From assembly GCA_947480015.1 (NCBI GenBank), contig CANKBS010000004.1:161747-225746 (forward strand): a DNA stretch of 64,000 bases, read 5' to 3'. Origin of the DNA: Sphingobacteriaceae bacterium. GTDB lineage: Bacteria > Bacteroidota > Bacteroidia > B-17B0 > Aurantibacillaceae. This document shows positions 46,786 to 55,866 of the stretch, in pieces. Numbering within the stretch: the first letter of the stretch is position 1; every line of letters starts with the position of its first letter. The notes below the pieces were generated by a model. The model searched no databases. It had not been told where the DNA came from and worked only from the letters and a program-made list of their open reading frames with translations. The translations under genes were made by a program, and so were the position numbers.

Positions 46786-47739
46786 ATGATAAAAAAATTA
46801 GTTTTTTTACTATTAACACTATTTAAATTTTATTTGCCTGCTCAATTATTGGGCTCCTATGGCTTTAGTGCCGTTACCCCATCCAGCGGCACCATCGATC
46901 CCACTGCGCCACCACAGGCAATTGGTGTAACTTTTGGTTCTTTTACTGCGGTTGGTACATCTTCCAATCCTACTGCTAGCACACGCTTTTCATTCTCTGA
47001 TTGGCCTTTGGGCGCCATAGATGGCAATGACACACTGAGTTCTATGACAGGTAGTATGGATACAGGCACCTATTACCAGGTTGATCTTATTCCCGTGTTT
47101 GGTTATTCACTTAATTTAAGCGCCATTAATTTTATCATGCGCCGTTCTGCTACCGGCATCCGCAACTTCGCAGTAAGAAGCAGTGTGGACGCTTTTAGTT
47201 CAAATTTACCCGCCTCTGTATTATCCAACACTAAAATTTCGGTCATAGCACTAAATATCTTTTTATGGAATTATGATGCCGCTCCAAATAGCAGCGATCA
47301 AAAAGGAAGTGCCATCACTTTGGCTGGACCATCCTTTAGCACTGTTACCAATGTGCTGAGTTTTCGTTTTTACGCTTGGAATGCAGAACAAAAATCGGGC
47401 ACCTATAGTATCGACTCGGTAGTAGTTATTGGAAAAGCCTTTAATGAGCCTGATAATCTTAACACAACGGCCATCGCAGAAGAAGATAAGGCTACTGACA
47501 CGAACCTACTTATTTATCCAAATCCAATATCTGAATCAGTTTTATTTCTTGAATCCAACCAAAGCTTACAGCAAATCGAGTTATTTACGAAAGAGGGTCG
47601 TTTGGTAAAAACACAGTTGTTTAATCCCCCCGAAAAGAAGTATAATTGGCGTTTAGAGGGCCTTGAAAAGGATGCTTATCTGCTTAGGATTCGTTATTTA
47701 AATGGTTTCGAGCATTCGAGACGGATTAGTTTGAAATAA
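46786..47739 (+). CDS. T9SS-sorted surface protein, unknown function
   Basis: The 317-residue protein has a signal peptide of about 19 residues (ending YLPAQ). A beta-rich region of about 200 residues follows (GSYGFSAVTPSSGT ... RFSFSDWPLGA ... FRFYAWNAEQKSGTYSIDSVVV), resembling the PEP-CTERM/choice-of-anchor-type sandwich found in many Bacteroidota surface proteins. It ends with a T9SS type A domain (LLIYPNPISE ... LLRIRYLNG ... RRISLK). It is divergent from the double-thioredoxin gene. The ligand is unknown. Confidence 0.8.
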   Translation: MIKKLVFLLLTLFKFYLPAQLLGSYGFSAVTPSSGTIDPTAPPQAIGVTFGSFTAVGTSSNPTASTRFSFSDWPLGAIDGNDTLSSMTGSMDTGTYYQVDLIPVFGYSLNLSAINFIMRRSATGIRNFAVRSSVDAFSSNLPASVLSNTKISVIALNIFLWNYDAAPNSSDQKGSAITLAGPSFSTVTNVLSFRFYAWNAEQKSGTYSIDSVVVIGKAFNEPDNLNTTAIAEEDKATDTNLLIYPNPISESVLFLESNQSLQQIELFTKEGRLVKTQLFNPPEKKYNWRLEGLEKDAYLLRIRYLNGFEHSRRISLK

Positions 47740-47820
47740 GTTTAGGCAGCCGAATGCGAAGATACTAAAAGTGTTTTTTCAACGTTAGTAAAAGGGGTTT
47801 AGTAACACATGTAAAGCAAT

Positions 47821-48531
47821 TTGAAGATAAGTATCCTAATAGTTATGATGCTTATGGGTTTTTCATCCTGTGTTTCTCTGCATACTCCCCCGGCTCATTT
47901 CACGCCAACATTAACCAAAAAAAATCAGCTTGAAGGCGAGGCTGGTTTTGGTTTGGTGGCATCCAACGTAAATTTGGCTTACTCGCCGCTTAAGCATTTA
48001 TCTGTCATGGCAAATGTGCAGGCCCTTACTTTCAAAAAAAACAATTCGGGTCATTATCAAAAATGCGCAGAGTTTGCGGTGGGTTATTACGGCACTAAAA
48101 AACGGCTCATTTATGGTTTCAATGCCGGATACGGTTTAGGAACCCAGCATCTGAATTTTAATTTTTTTACCGATACAACAAGTTATTCATTACAAACCAG
48201 TGGAAAATATCAAAAACTTACCTTGCAGTCTTTTATTGCACTCACCGATAATCCGGATGCCCCCGGCTGGTTTTTAGGTTTATCTTTAAAGGAAAGCCTG
48301 TATATGGATAATTACGCCTCACTCACCAATTATGGCAAGGAACGCATCAATGTTCGGAATGTAGATGAAACCAATACCTCTTTTGAGCCTTGTATTTTTA
48401 CCAAACATTTTTTTTCAAAACGATTTTGTTTAACCACACAGGTTGGGATGAATATTAGTTATGATGAAAGTATGTTTTGGCCCACCCAATATGTGTTCCT
48501 TCGTATTGGTGCCGGAATCCGTTTGTACTAA
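47821..48531 (+). CDS. Predicted lipoprotein with barrel-like strands
   Basis: The 236-residue product starts at a TTG and has a lipoprotein signal ending in GFSSC (Cys at about 17). Strands such as LEGEAGFGLVASNVNLAYSPLKHLSVMANVQAL and the closing VFLRIGAGIRLY suggest a small beta-barrel or beta-sandwich. I see no family motif. It converges on the response regulator gene 11 bases downstream. Outer-membrane location is inferred from the signal and strand pattern. Confidence 0.6.
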   Translation: MKISILIVMMLMGFSSCVSLHTPPAHFTPTLTKKNQLEGEAGFGLVASNVNLAYSPLKHLSVMANVQALTFKKNNSGHYQKCAEFAVGYYGTKKRLIYGFNAGYGLGTQHLNFNFFTDTTSYSLQTSGKYQKLTLQSFIALTDNPDAPGWFLGLSLKESLYMDNYASLTNYGKERINVRNVDETNTSFEPCIFTKHFFSKRFCLTTQVGMNISYDESMFWPTQYVFLRIGAGIRLY

Positions 48532-48542
48532 AAAAGGCGTGT

Positions 48543-49226
48543 TTAATCGATGACGCGTTTATTGATGCGGTAGCCTTTTCCTTTTTGTGATTGAATGATA
48601 CGCTTTCCGAAAAACTGACGGATATTATAAATGTGTACGTCGATGGTACGCTTGTTGGCCACGGCTTCGTCATTCCAAATGAGTGAAGCAATTTCGGTTT
48701 TGGTGAAAAATTTTTCGGAGCTGTTATAGAGCAATTCAAATAATTTAAACTCTTTTCTTGGCAGTTGATAGGAAGTGCCGTTTTTAAATATAAGATAGCG
48801 ATCATTATCTATGATCACCTCTTTTTTCTGATTGGCGCTAATTTTTATTTTGCGACGCAGCAAATTTCGTAAAAACAATTCTAACACAGCAACTTTATTG
48901 TGAAAATTAATAAAAGAATCTACCCCTGAATTAAAGGCCAATTCTTGTACAAAGTCATCTTGCTTATCGCTGTATATGAGTATAAAAGGATCTGACTTTA
49001 GCTCACGTTGTTTAATTTCTTTTAAAATAGCCAAGCCATCATTAGGCTGAAGATCGAGGTTGAGTAAAATTACATCACACTGATGCGAATCAATATGATT
49101 AAAAAAATCTTGTTCCTGACTAAAGATACTGATATTAGGAAAACTCTGTTTTAGGGACTCAACAGTCTTAAAGATCCGATTAACCGAATTATCAACAAAT
49201 ACCAAATAGGATAAATTTACACTCAT
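48543..49226 (-). CDS. OmpR/PhoB-type response regulator with degenerate receiver
   Basis: The 227-residue protein has a receiver (1-115) and a winged-helix DNA-binding domain (about 125-223; FPRKEF-type start, RTIDVHIYNIRQFFG, QKGKGYRI). The receiver lacks the usual residues: the phospho-acceptor position in ILLNLDLQP is Asn56 (Asp58 is two on), the acidic pocket is D12-N13 and the conserved Lys is Phe108 (SFINFHN). So it probably works without classical phosphorylation. No histidine kinase is adjacent. The complete regulator at 54989 provides an internal contrast with all these residues intact. Confidence 0.88.
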   Translation of the reverse strand: MSVNLSYLVFVDNSVNRIFKTVESLKQSFPNISIFSQEQDFFNHIDSHQCDVILLNLDLQPNDGLAILKEIKQRELKSDPFILIYSDKQDDFVQELAFNSGVDSFINFHNKVAVLELFLRNLLRRKIKISANQKKEVIIDNDRYLIFKNGTSYQLPRKEFKLFELLYNSSEKFFTKTEIASLIWNDEAVANKRTIDVHIYNIRQFFGKRIIQSQKGKGYRINKRVID

Positions 49227-49302
49227 CTTAAAAGGTAAAGTTTAGCTTTTAAGTTTAAGCCTAAGACAAGTGAATGTTAATTAAACATTAAATGATATGG
49301 CC

Positions 49303-49707
49303 TTAAGCGGCCTTGTTCTTCACAAAAAATTTTGTGGCAGAAATATTAAGAATGGCGAAAATCTTTTCAGTTTCAATAAGAAGGGTTTTGGTATTGGCAG
49401 CTTGTTCAAATTTTAATTCCTTAAAAAAAACATCCATTTTATGCAGCCATGGTTTAAGCATTTTTAAATTCTTTTTGTTAAGAATGGACTTTAATTTAGG
49501 GTTCGAGTTAATCTCTTCCTGAAAGTCATGCACAATTACCTTCATTTTTTTATCCTTTGCGGAATAATCCGGATCGGAGGTTCTTAGTAAATAAAGGATA
49601 ATGTCCACGTTTAGATGGTAACTTTTAAGCAAGGCTTCTAAAACGAAACCGGCTTCTTTGCAGGATTTAATTCTGTTTAGAGCATAAGTAATCTTCTTCT
49701 CTGTCAT
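49303..49707 (-). CDS. Small helical cytoplasmic protein, unknown function
   Basis: The 134-residue protein is Lys/Leu-rich and mostly helical, with no signal peptide or membrane segment. It has no motif that I recognise. It lies 76 bases upstream of the degenerate response regulator on the same strand and could be co-transcribed with it. Length and lysine content might fit a small regulator or DNA-associated protein, but this is speculative. Confidence 0.55.
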   Translation of the reverse strand: MTEKKITYALNRIKSCKEAGFVLEALLKSYHLNVDIILYLLRTSDPDYSAKDKKMKVIVHDFQEEINSNPKLKSILNKKNLKMLKPWLHKMDVFFKELKFEQAANTKTLLIETEKIFAILNISATKFFVKNKAA

Positions 49708-49718
49708 ATGTTAAAAGC

Positions 49719-49749
49719 AAAAACGCCTGCTAAATTAGCAGGCGTTTTT
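49719..49749 (-). terminator. Strong terminator after the beta-helix T9SS gene
   Basis: A 12-bp stem AAAAACGCCTGC / GCAGGCGTTTTT with a 7-base loop; T-runs on both sides make it usable in both directions. It lies 18 bases after the stop at 49768. Confidence 0.88.
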
Positions 49750-49767
49750 CAGGAAACCAAGAGTAGA

Positions 49768-51753
49768 TTACTTATTGACAATTAATTTAACAGTTTCTTT
49801 ACCGTTAGATGTATTTAATGTTACAAAGTAAATTCCGTTGTTTAACTCAGAGGTGTTGATGGTGAATTTGTTTTCACCGTTAACTAGACTGTGGTTTTGA
49901 ACCGGAGTAGCCACTAAATGACCGGTAATGTCATAAACCGACACAGTAATAACACCTTCGTTTTGGGTGTTAAGGCTTAATGTAGCCATTTCATTACTTG
50001 GGTTTGGATATAAACTTACAGAACCTAATTGGCTGTTAACTTTGTTTATTCCAACATTAGTACAGGTAGTAGTAGTAATGGCGTTCATTACAGTAGTATT
50101 ACCATTAGCAGTTGAAACAGTTAAATAAACCGAGAAAGTACCAACAGTAGAAATAGTGAATGAAGGCGTTACTGCAGTACTGCTTGAAATACTAACACCA
50201 GGAGAAACACTCCATGATAAAGAGCAATAATCTGGTGAAACAGTAGAAGAAGCAATAAACTGAGCAGGATTTGCTATTACTGTACCATCACCGATACAAA
50301 CTGAAGCAGGGATGCTGGCTTGCACAGTTGTGGCAACAGTATTGGTTGCAGGTACTACTACAACATCAGTAAAACTAGCACCGGATAATGCTAAAGAACC
50401 AGGAGCTGGACGGTAATCAGGTGTTAAGAAATTATAAGGGCTAACCAAAATAGTGTTTGAAGCAGTTCCACCAATAAATGGTAAAGTGTCATTAGCACCG
50501 GCTTTTACCCAAGCATTAATAGTACCATTAAAGGCAGTAACAGCAGTTTGGCTTTCGGTAGCACGTTGACCATAATTAGCAACAATGTTGTTTTTAAATA
50601 ACAACGTATTAGTGCTTGTTCCGGCAGCATTTACTTCAGACAGGTTACCGTCAATATAAATTCCACGTGTTTTATGATCCATCAAAATAGAGTTAATGAT
50701 TCTTAAAGAAGAATTTCTACGAATACGAGCGCCACGACGAAAGCCTGGATGACAAGTTGCAGTAACAACGCCTCTTAATGGACCGATATCGGTAATGTTT
50801 GAGAAAATTGCAGTAGTAATAGGACTAGTTGTTGTGCCATTCGGATCATTATCCGATTCAAAACCTTCTGATGTAGATGCACCTGAAGCTAAGGCATAGG
50901 TAGGGTCGGCCAGGTCGGCATCACGCACTCCTAAACAAAACTGAACACTTCCGCTAAAACCGTTATCAGTATCAAAATCATCATCCACACCACGGTAAGC
51001 TACTAAATGTTTACAATTAACTGTTCCACCAAACCACTCAAATGAATCGTCATTGGTAAATGAACATTGTACAAAATCGATAGTTGTTCCACGGCCTACT
51101 GCGCCCATGGTTAAACCATTAATTTCTTTATTTGGCGCGTAAATATATCCACCAAATTCAATCCTTACATATTTTAAGGTACCTGAATTGTCATTGTCAT
51201 TTGGTGTAGTACCACCACCGTATTGAGTAAGTGGAGAAGGCGTGATTCCTTCAATATTGTTAATACCGCTAGGATTATTATTGTTGGCTAATCCCATTAA
51301 AATAACACCACCCCAATCTCCTGGGTTTCTGCTATTAGCTCCTGCTGGTTGATCAGATGTAAAAACAATCGGAGATGTTGCAGTACCGATTGCAATTAGT
51401 TTCGAGCCGGTTGTAATGAATAAACCGGAACCTCCAATCACACTAGATCCTCTGATTACAACACCAGGTTGAATCGTTAAAATTGAATTACCGGTTACAT
51501 AAATAGGACCTTGTAATAGGTAAGTTGTACCTGTTGAAAATGTTGTGTTAGTGGTGATATTAGCATTAATGGTAGCCGTTGGTGCAGGATAAACTGCATT
51601 TTTTGGATTCCATTCTGTCCATGAATCTGTCCACATTGGAGTTGGAGCCGGGGCAAATGCACCACGGTAGCATGTTTTAGTTAGAAAGGGCGTTTGAGCA
51701 AAAGCACTTCCAATTGTAATGGCACTTAAAGCTGTGAATAAAATTTTCTTCAT
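49768..51753 (-). CDS. T9SS-sorted parallel-beta-helix-like surface protein, possible Pho regulon member
   Basis: The 661-residue protein has a signal peptide (1-19, ending SAFAQ). It then has a repetitive right-handed beta-helix-like region (LTIQPGVVIRGSSVIGGSGLFITTGSKLIAIGTATSPIVFTS, WFGGTVNCKHLVAYRGVDDDFDTDNGF, NSSLRIINSILMDHKTRGIYIDG), an Ig-like unit and a T9SS type A domain (SLYPNPSNE ... ETVKLIVNK). Relatives I recall are encoded beside TonB-dependent receptors. A tandem 11-bp array of TTAA words lies upstream and a PhoB-like regulator is 3 kb away, so induction by phosphate limitation is a plausible inference. Substrate binding is unknown. Confidence 0.85.
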   Translation of the reverse strand: MKKILFTALSAITIGSAFAQTPFLTKTCYRGAFAPAPTPMWTDSWTEWNPKNAVYPAPTATINANITTNTTFSTGTTYLLQGPIYVTGNSILTIQPGVVIRGSSVIGGSGLFITTGSKLIAIGTATSPIVFTSDQPAGANSRNPGDWGGVILMGLANNNNPSGINNIEGITPSPLTQYGGGTTPNDNDNSGTLKYVRIEFGGYIYAPNKEINGLTMGAVGRGTTIDFVQCSFTNDDSFEWFGGTVNCKHLVAYRGVDDDFDTDNGFSGSVQFCLGVRDADLADPTYALASGASTSEGFESDNDPNGTTTSPITTAIFSNITDIGPLRGVVTATCHPGFRRGARIRRNSSLRIINSILMDHKTRGIYIDGNLSEVNAAGTSTNTLLFKNNIVANYGQRATESQTAVTAFNGTINAWVKAGANDTLPFIGGTASNTILVSPYNFLTPDYRPAPGSLALSGASFTDVVVVPATNTVATTVQASIPASVCIGDGTVIANPAQFIASSTVSPDYCSLSWSVSPGVSISSSTAVTPSFTISTVGTFSVYLTVSTANGNTTVMNAITTTTCTNVGINKVNSQLGSVSLYPNPSNEMATLSLNTQNEGVITVSVYDITGHLVATPVQNHSLVNGENKFTINTSELNNGIYFVTLNTSNGKETVKLIVNK

Positions 51754-51815
51754 GATTATTGTTTTATATTTTTTGTTTTATGCCACAAATGTCGGGGACC
51801 AACATGTGTTTGGCG

Positions 51816-51865
51816 TTAAACAAAAATTAAATAACAATGAAGTCTATGTTAACGAAAGGTTAAAT
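51816..51865 (-). promoter_or_regulatory. Pho-box-like array of 11-bp-phased TTAA repeats
   Basis: TTAA words begin at 51816, 51827, 51849 and 51860, so each pair is 11 bases apart and the two pairs are 22 bases apart; TGAA at 51838 fits the missing phase. This is the spacing used by PhoB/OmpR-type regulators. It ends 23 bases before a near-consensus -7 element (GACATTTG on the minus strand, 51786-51793) for the gene at 49768-51753, where a Pho box would replace the -33 element. Confidence 0.5.
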
Positions 51866-51915
51866 ATCACAATAAAAGGGTGTGAAAGGACCACAATTGC
51901 GGCTAAATGTAAATT

Positions 51916-54825
51916 TTAGAACTTATAGGTTAATTGAAGAGCAAAGGTACTTCCCCATCTTACCGTACGAATAATGTCGTCTTTACTTTTATTGAAACGG
52001 GTATCACTATCCTTATTATTATATAAGTATTGTAATTGTGTTTTTGCTAAAATATCTCTGGCTGTAATTCTTACTTCTAATTTCTTTTTCAAAAAACTCT
52101 TCGAAGCTTGTAGATCAAGTGCAGTTCGTCCATTTTCCCAAATGTCTAATTGTGTCCCGTAATTACCTACCACCAACATACGCTGACCAACTCTATTAGC
52201 CATGGCACTTAAACTGTATCCTTTTTCATTATCAACATACGAAAGTCCAGCATTAAAAAGATATGGCGACTGACCTTGTAAAACTCTAGTATTTGGAGCG
52301 TCTTCCGGTTTAATTTGTTTTGAAATATCTACTATTGACTTAATATATGCATAATTGGTAAACAGTGTTAAGTTGTCCAAAAATTTGCCAAAGGTGCTCG
52401 AATCGTTTTTGTGAAAAGCGCCCACTATTATTCGATATTCAAGTTCTAAACCGTAACACTTTGCTTTTGGAACATTGGCATAAGAAATTTCGTTGGCATT
52501 GGTACGAGCAATTTGTTCAATAGGATTGATAAAATCTTTATAAAATCCAGAAACTGAAAATAACTGACCTTTACCAGGAAATATTTCATAACGTAGATCA
52601 TAGTTTGTTATTTTGGCCCTTTTTAAGGTATCATTACCGGTGGTGAAAAACAGAGTGTTAAAATCATAAAATCCAAAGGGTGCAATCTCCCTGAACTCTG
52701 GGCGATTTAATGTTTGCGAATAACTTAACCGAATATTTTGTTTTTCTGTTAATGAAAAAACCAAATTGGCGGATGGAAGAACGTCCACCACCGTTGTATC
52801 TTTGGTGATTATTTTTTTACTGATGAGATATGAATCATCCGGGTAAATTAATTTTTGGTTGTAAGATTCTAATCTCGCACCAACAATTGCTCTGAGCCAT
52901 TGTTTGTATTTGAGATCTGCCATTAAATAAGCGGCTTTTAAATTTGATGAAGCTTTATAAGAATCTTGTGGGTGTGTTCCTTCAGTAAGTTTGAAACCTC
53001 CTTTTCCATTAGCCATGGTGCCCATATTCTGATTAGCAAAAATGTGTGCTTGATCAAGATAAAGCAAACTATCTGAAAAGCGGGTAGACCCATAATTATA
53101 TTCCGTATAACCAAACTGTCTGGCCTCAAAAACACGAGCCCTAGCCTGAATTTGACCACCCGTTTTAAGCTCCATGTTAAAATTCTTTGACACTTTAAAA
53201 GGACGTGATAGGTCTAATTTAAAACTCTTAATATTTTCATTTAAACTTGACCAAAATAAAAACCCACCATAGTCATTTCCAACGCTACTAGGCGAAATGA
53301 TAGCTTTGTAAGTTGTGTCTGCAGGATTTGGATTGGCAGGATCGGAAAATGTTTGGGATTTACCATAAGTGTTTCTTCTTAAATTAGGAACATCACGTTT
53401 TACATTGCTGTATGCCCCGACCCAAAAAATTTTGATTTTAGATTTAGGAAGCAAATGATCTCCTATTAACTGGGATGAAGCAATTTTGTTGCCAGTAAAC
53501 CAGTATACATAAGACTTCGAAAGGTTCTTATTATCTTCGGTAAGGTTTGATATTCCTTCACGGATGGTGGTGCGGTCGTCGGAATTAATGCTGTAAAGGT
53601 TTTTTGAACTGATAGAATTATTTGAGTTAAGCTTGCAGGTTAGGTTTAACATGGCTCCTGCTAAAATTTGAGAGGAGTAGGTTTTATCGTTAAATATAGC
53701 ATCCAGCTGCGAAGGGCGATTCGGGTCGTTATTGTCAGAATAGGAATTTCTTAGGGATGTGAAGTATGAATTATTCTTATTGTAAGTTATTGAAGCAAGT
53801 AATCCAAAAAAATCGCGCTCTTTACGTTTAAAATTGTAACCGGTTGATGCCTGAAAAGTTAGGTTCGGACCGAATTTTTTGTCGTTAATACCCCAATCCA
53901 TTGAGGGAAGAGATTTAGCCAGATCGGCTTGTTTAGGCCTGTCACCATTTGGAAAATCTTCAATGTTTGGTAGTTGAGAGGGCATTTTTCTACTGCCATT
54001 GTCAATTCCTAACCAGTCCGTTTTCCCCCCTTTGTAAGAAAGATTTTGTTTCCCTGTTGTTATGGTATTATAACCACTCGAAAGTGATACAGATAAAAAA
54101 TTTGTTTCAGGAATACTTTTTGTGCTAATATCAATGATCCCGCCTGCAAATTCACCTGGCATGTCAGGACGTGCAGTTTTAGTAATTACCAGATTATCGA
54201 GCATGTTGCTCGGAAAAATATCAAAAGCAAAGGCTTTTCTATCACTTTCAGAACTTGGCAATGGCGCACCATTTAAATAGGCAGCATTGTACCGCTCATT
54301 CAAACCTCTAACAATTGCAAATTTATTATCTTGAATACTAGCCCCACTAACACGTTTTAAAACATCACTGGTATTTCTGTCAGGTGTACGTTTAATAGTT
54401 TCGGCGCTGATACCATCGCTAACACTGGCCGAATTTTTTTGTTGCAATGTCAGGGCTGTATTATTTTCCTTGTTTAAAGTCACAACTACTTCTACCTCCT
54501 GAAGGTCAGAAGATGAGGATGGATCGAGCATAACATGAACATTAGTGGCATCATTTGCAACCACTACCACCTCGGCAATTTTTTTAGTCGTATAAGATAC
54601 ATAACTAATCACCAAGCTTACTTTACCTACAGGAACGTGATTAATGGAAAAATTTCCATCAAAATCGGCAGAGGCGCCATGGTGGGTGCCCTCAATTAAA
54701 ATGGTGGCTCCGGGCAGGGTTTCACCGGTTTTTGAATCGTTTACGGTGCCCGAAATTCTACCGGTTTGACTGATTGAAAGTGAGGCGTAAAAAAAGAATG
54801 AAAGAAGTACAATTAATTTTTGCAT
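51916..54825 (-). CDS. TonB-dependent outer-membrane receptor with carboxypeptidase-regulatory N-domain
   Basis: The 969-residue protein has a signal peptide (about 1-19, ending SISQ). A CarboxypepD-regulatory-like domain follows at about 21-100 (GRISGTVNDSKTGETLPGATILIEGTHHGA), then a plug domain (RTPDRNTSDVLKRVSGASIQDN ... VRGLNERYNAAYLNGAPLPSSESDRKAFAFDIFPSNMLDNLVITKTARPD) and a beta-barrel that ends in TFALQLTYKF, whose terminal Phe is usual for barrel assembly. It is not accompanied by a SusD-like gene, so it is not a glycan SusCD pair. It lies between the beta-helix gene and the PhoB-like regulator, which suggests a phosphate-linked substrate. Confidence 0.93.
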   Translation of the reverse strand: MQKLIVLLSFFFYASLSISQTGRISGTVNDSKTGETLPGATILIEGTHHGASADFDGNFSINHVPVGKVSLVISYVSYTTKKIAEVVVVANDATNVHVMLDPSSSSDLQEVEVVVTLNKENNTALTLQQKNSASVSDGISAETIKRTPDRNTSDVLKRVSGASIQDNKFAIVRGLNERYNAAYLNGAPLPSSESDRKAFAFDIFPSNMLDNLVITKTARPDMPGEFAGGIIDISTKSIPETNFLSVSLSSGYNTITTGKQNLSYKGGKTDWLGIDNGSRKMPSQLPNIEDFPNGDRPKQADLAKSLPSMDWGINDKKFGPNLTFQASTGYNFKRKERDFFGLLASITYNKNNSYFTSLRNSYSDNNDPNRPSQLDAIFNDKTYSSQILAGAMLNLTCKLNSNNSISSKNLYSINSDDRTTIREGISNLTEDNKNLSKSYVYWFTGNKIASSQLIGDHLLPKSKIKIFWVGAYSNVKRDVPNLRRNTYGKSQTFSDPANPNPADTTYKAIISPSSVGNDYGGFLFWSSLNENIKSFKLDLSRPFKVSKNFNMELKTGGQIQARARVFEARQFGYTEYNYGSTRFSDSLLYLDQAHIFANQNMGTMANGKGGFKLTEGTHPQDSYKASSNLKAAYLMADLKYKQWLRAIVGARLESYNQKLIYPDDSYLISKKIITKDTTVVDVLPSANLVFSLTEKQNIRLSYSQTLNRPEFREIAPFGFYDFNTLFFTTGNDTLKRAKITNYDLRYEIFPGKGQLFSVSGFYKDFINPIEQIARTNANEISYANVPKAKCYGLELEYRIIVGAFHKNDSSTFGKFLDNLTLFTNYAYIKSIVDISKQIKPEDAPNTRVLQGQSPYLFNAGLSYVDNEKGYSLSAMANRVGQRMLVVGNYGTQLDIWENGRTALDLQASKSFLKKKLEVRITARDILAKTQLQYLYNNKDSDTRFNKSKDDIIRTVRWGSTFALQLTYKF

Positions 54826-54941
54826 GCGTTATATTTTATGATGCAAAACAAACAATCTAAAATTATTGTTACTTAAAGTTCATGTTACCAAAACTTTAAC
54901 TTAATTGTCATTTTGATGAAATAACTTAATAATAAGTTAAC

Positions 54942-54971
54942 TTTCAAAGCCTGCTTAATTTGTTAATTTTG
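54942..54971 (+). promoter_or_regulatory. Promoter-like element of the PhoB-like regulator gene
   Basis: TTTC (54942-54945), 18 bases, TAATTTTG (54964-54971) approximates the Bacteroidota promoter and sits 18 bases before the ATG. The same gap (54826-54988) is divergent with the TonB receptor gene and has TTACC/TTAAC words 11 bases apart (54885 and 54896). Confidence 0.4.
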
Positions 54972-54988
54972 TCATATAAATTTTACAC

Positions 54989-55672
54989 ATGAGTAATTCT
55001 GCTTTTAAAATATTGTTAGTTGACGATGAACCGGATATAGTTGAGTTTTTGGGATACAACTTAAAAAAAGAAGGTTACGAAATCTTAACGGCCAGTAATG
55101 GCAAGGATGCCATTGAAATTGCGAAAAAAGAATTACCCCATTTAATTGTACTAGATGTGATGATGCCGGATATGGATGGCATTGAAACTTGTCGCGAGAT
55201 CAGAGAGCAAAAAGGCTTACAAGATGTATTAATTGCATTTTTAACAGCCCGAAGCGAAGATTACACACAAATTGCCGGTTTTGAAGTAGGAGCCGACGAT
55301 TACATCACTAAACCCATTAAACCGCGCGTGTTTATTAGTCGCGTAAAGGCACTCCTACGACGTTTACAGGCCGCTGCAGTCACCGAATCAAAAGTTGAAT
55401 TTGGCGATGTACGCATTGACAAGGAAAAACACTCGGTATTTAAAAACGAAGTGGAAATTGCCTTACCTAAAAAAGAATTCAAATTATTTGCCTTATTGAG
55501 CTCTAAGCCGGGAAAAGTTTTTACCCGCGAGTACATACTTGATCAAGTTTGGGGTGATGAAGTGGTAGTGGGCGATAGAACCATTGATGTACATATTCGT
55601 AAACTCCGCGAAAAAATTGGCGATGAGTATTTTAAAACTGTAAAAGGGGTAGGTTATAAATTCGAGTTCTGA
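54989..55672 (+). CDS. OmpR/PhoB-type response regulator (complete receiver)
   Basis: The 227-residue regulator has an intact receiver: LVDDEPDI acidic pocket, the phospho-acceptor Asp in LIVLDVMMPDMDG, a switch Thr in FLTARSED, and the conserved Lys in DDYITKPIKP. The winged-helix domain is complete (VEIALPKKEFKL ... RTIDVHIRKLREKIGDEYFKTVKGVGYKFEF). In Bacteroidota this form is usually called PhoB-like; the neighbouring TonB receptor and beta-helix gene with its TTAA array fit a Pho role. No cognate kinase gene is adjacent; the orphan kinase at 19545 is one candidate. Confidence 0.93.
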   Translation: MSNSAFKILLVDDEPDIVEFLGYNLKKEGYEILTASNGKDAIEIAKKELPHLIVLDVMMPDMDGIETCREIREQKGLQDVLIAFLTARSEDYTQIAGFEVGADDYITKPIKPRVFISRVKALLRRLQAAAVTESKVEFGDVRIDKEKHSVFKNEVEIALPKKEFKLFALLSSKPGKVFTREYILDQVWGDEVVVGDRTIDVHIRKLREKIGDEYFKTVKGVGYKFEF

Positions 55673-55866
55673 GAAAACCCATTTCAAATGTGAAATTTAA
55701 ATTGTGGTTTTTTGAAAATACAAGTTTAAATCCATTCTTTATTTAGGAATAGTTTCCGTCTCATTAGTTTCAACAGTAACCTCATTTATTTGAAAATGAG
55801 GCGGCGAATTTTAAAAAAAATAGTTTAATCTTTATCCTACCTTTGAGAATTATCAAATTCTCCTCT

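Noticed and set aside
51916..54825. SusCD-type glycan uptake pair
   Set aside because: The TonB receptor has no SusD-like partner; the neighbour is a T9SS beta-helix protein.
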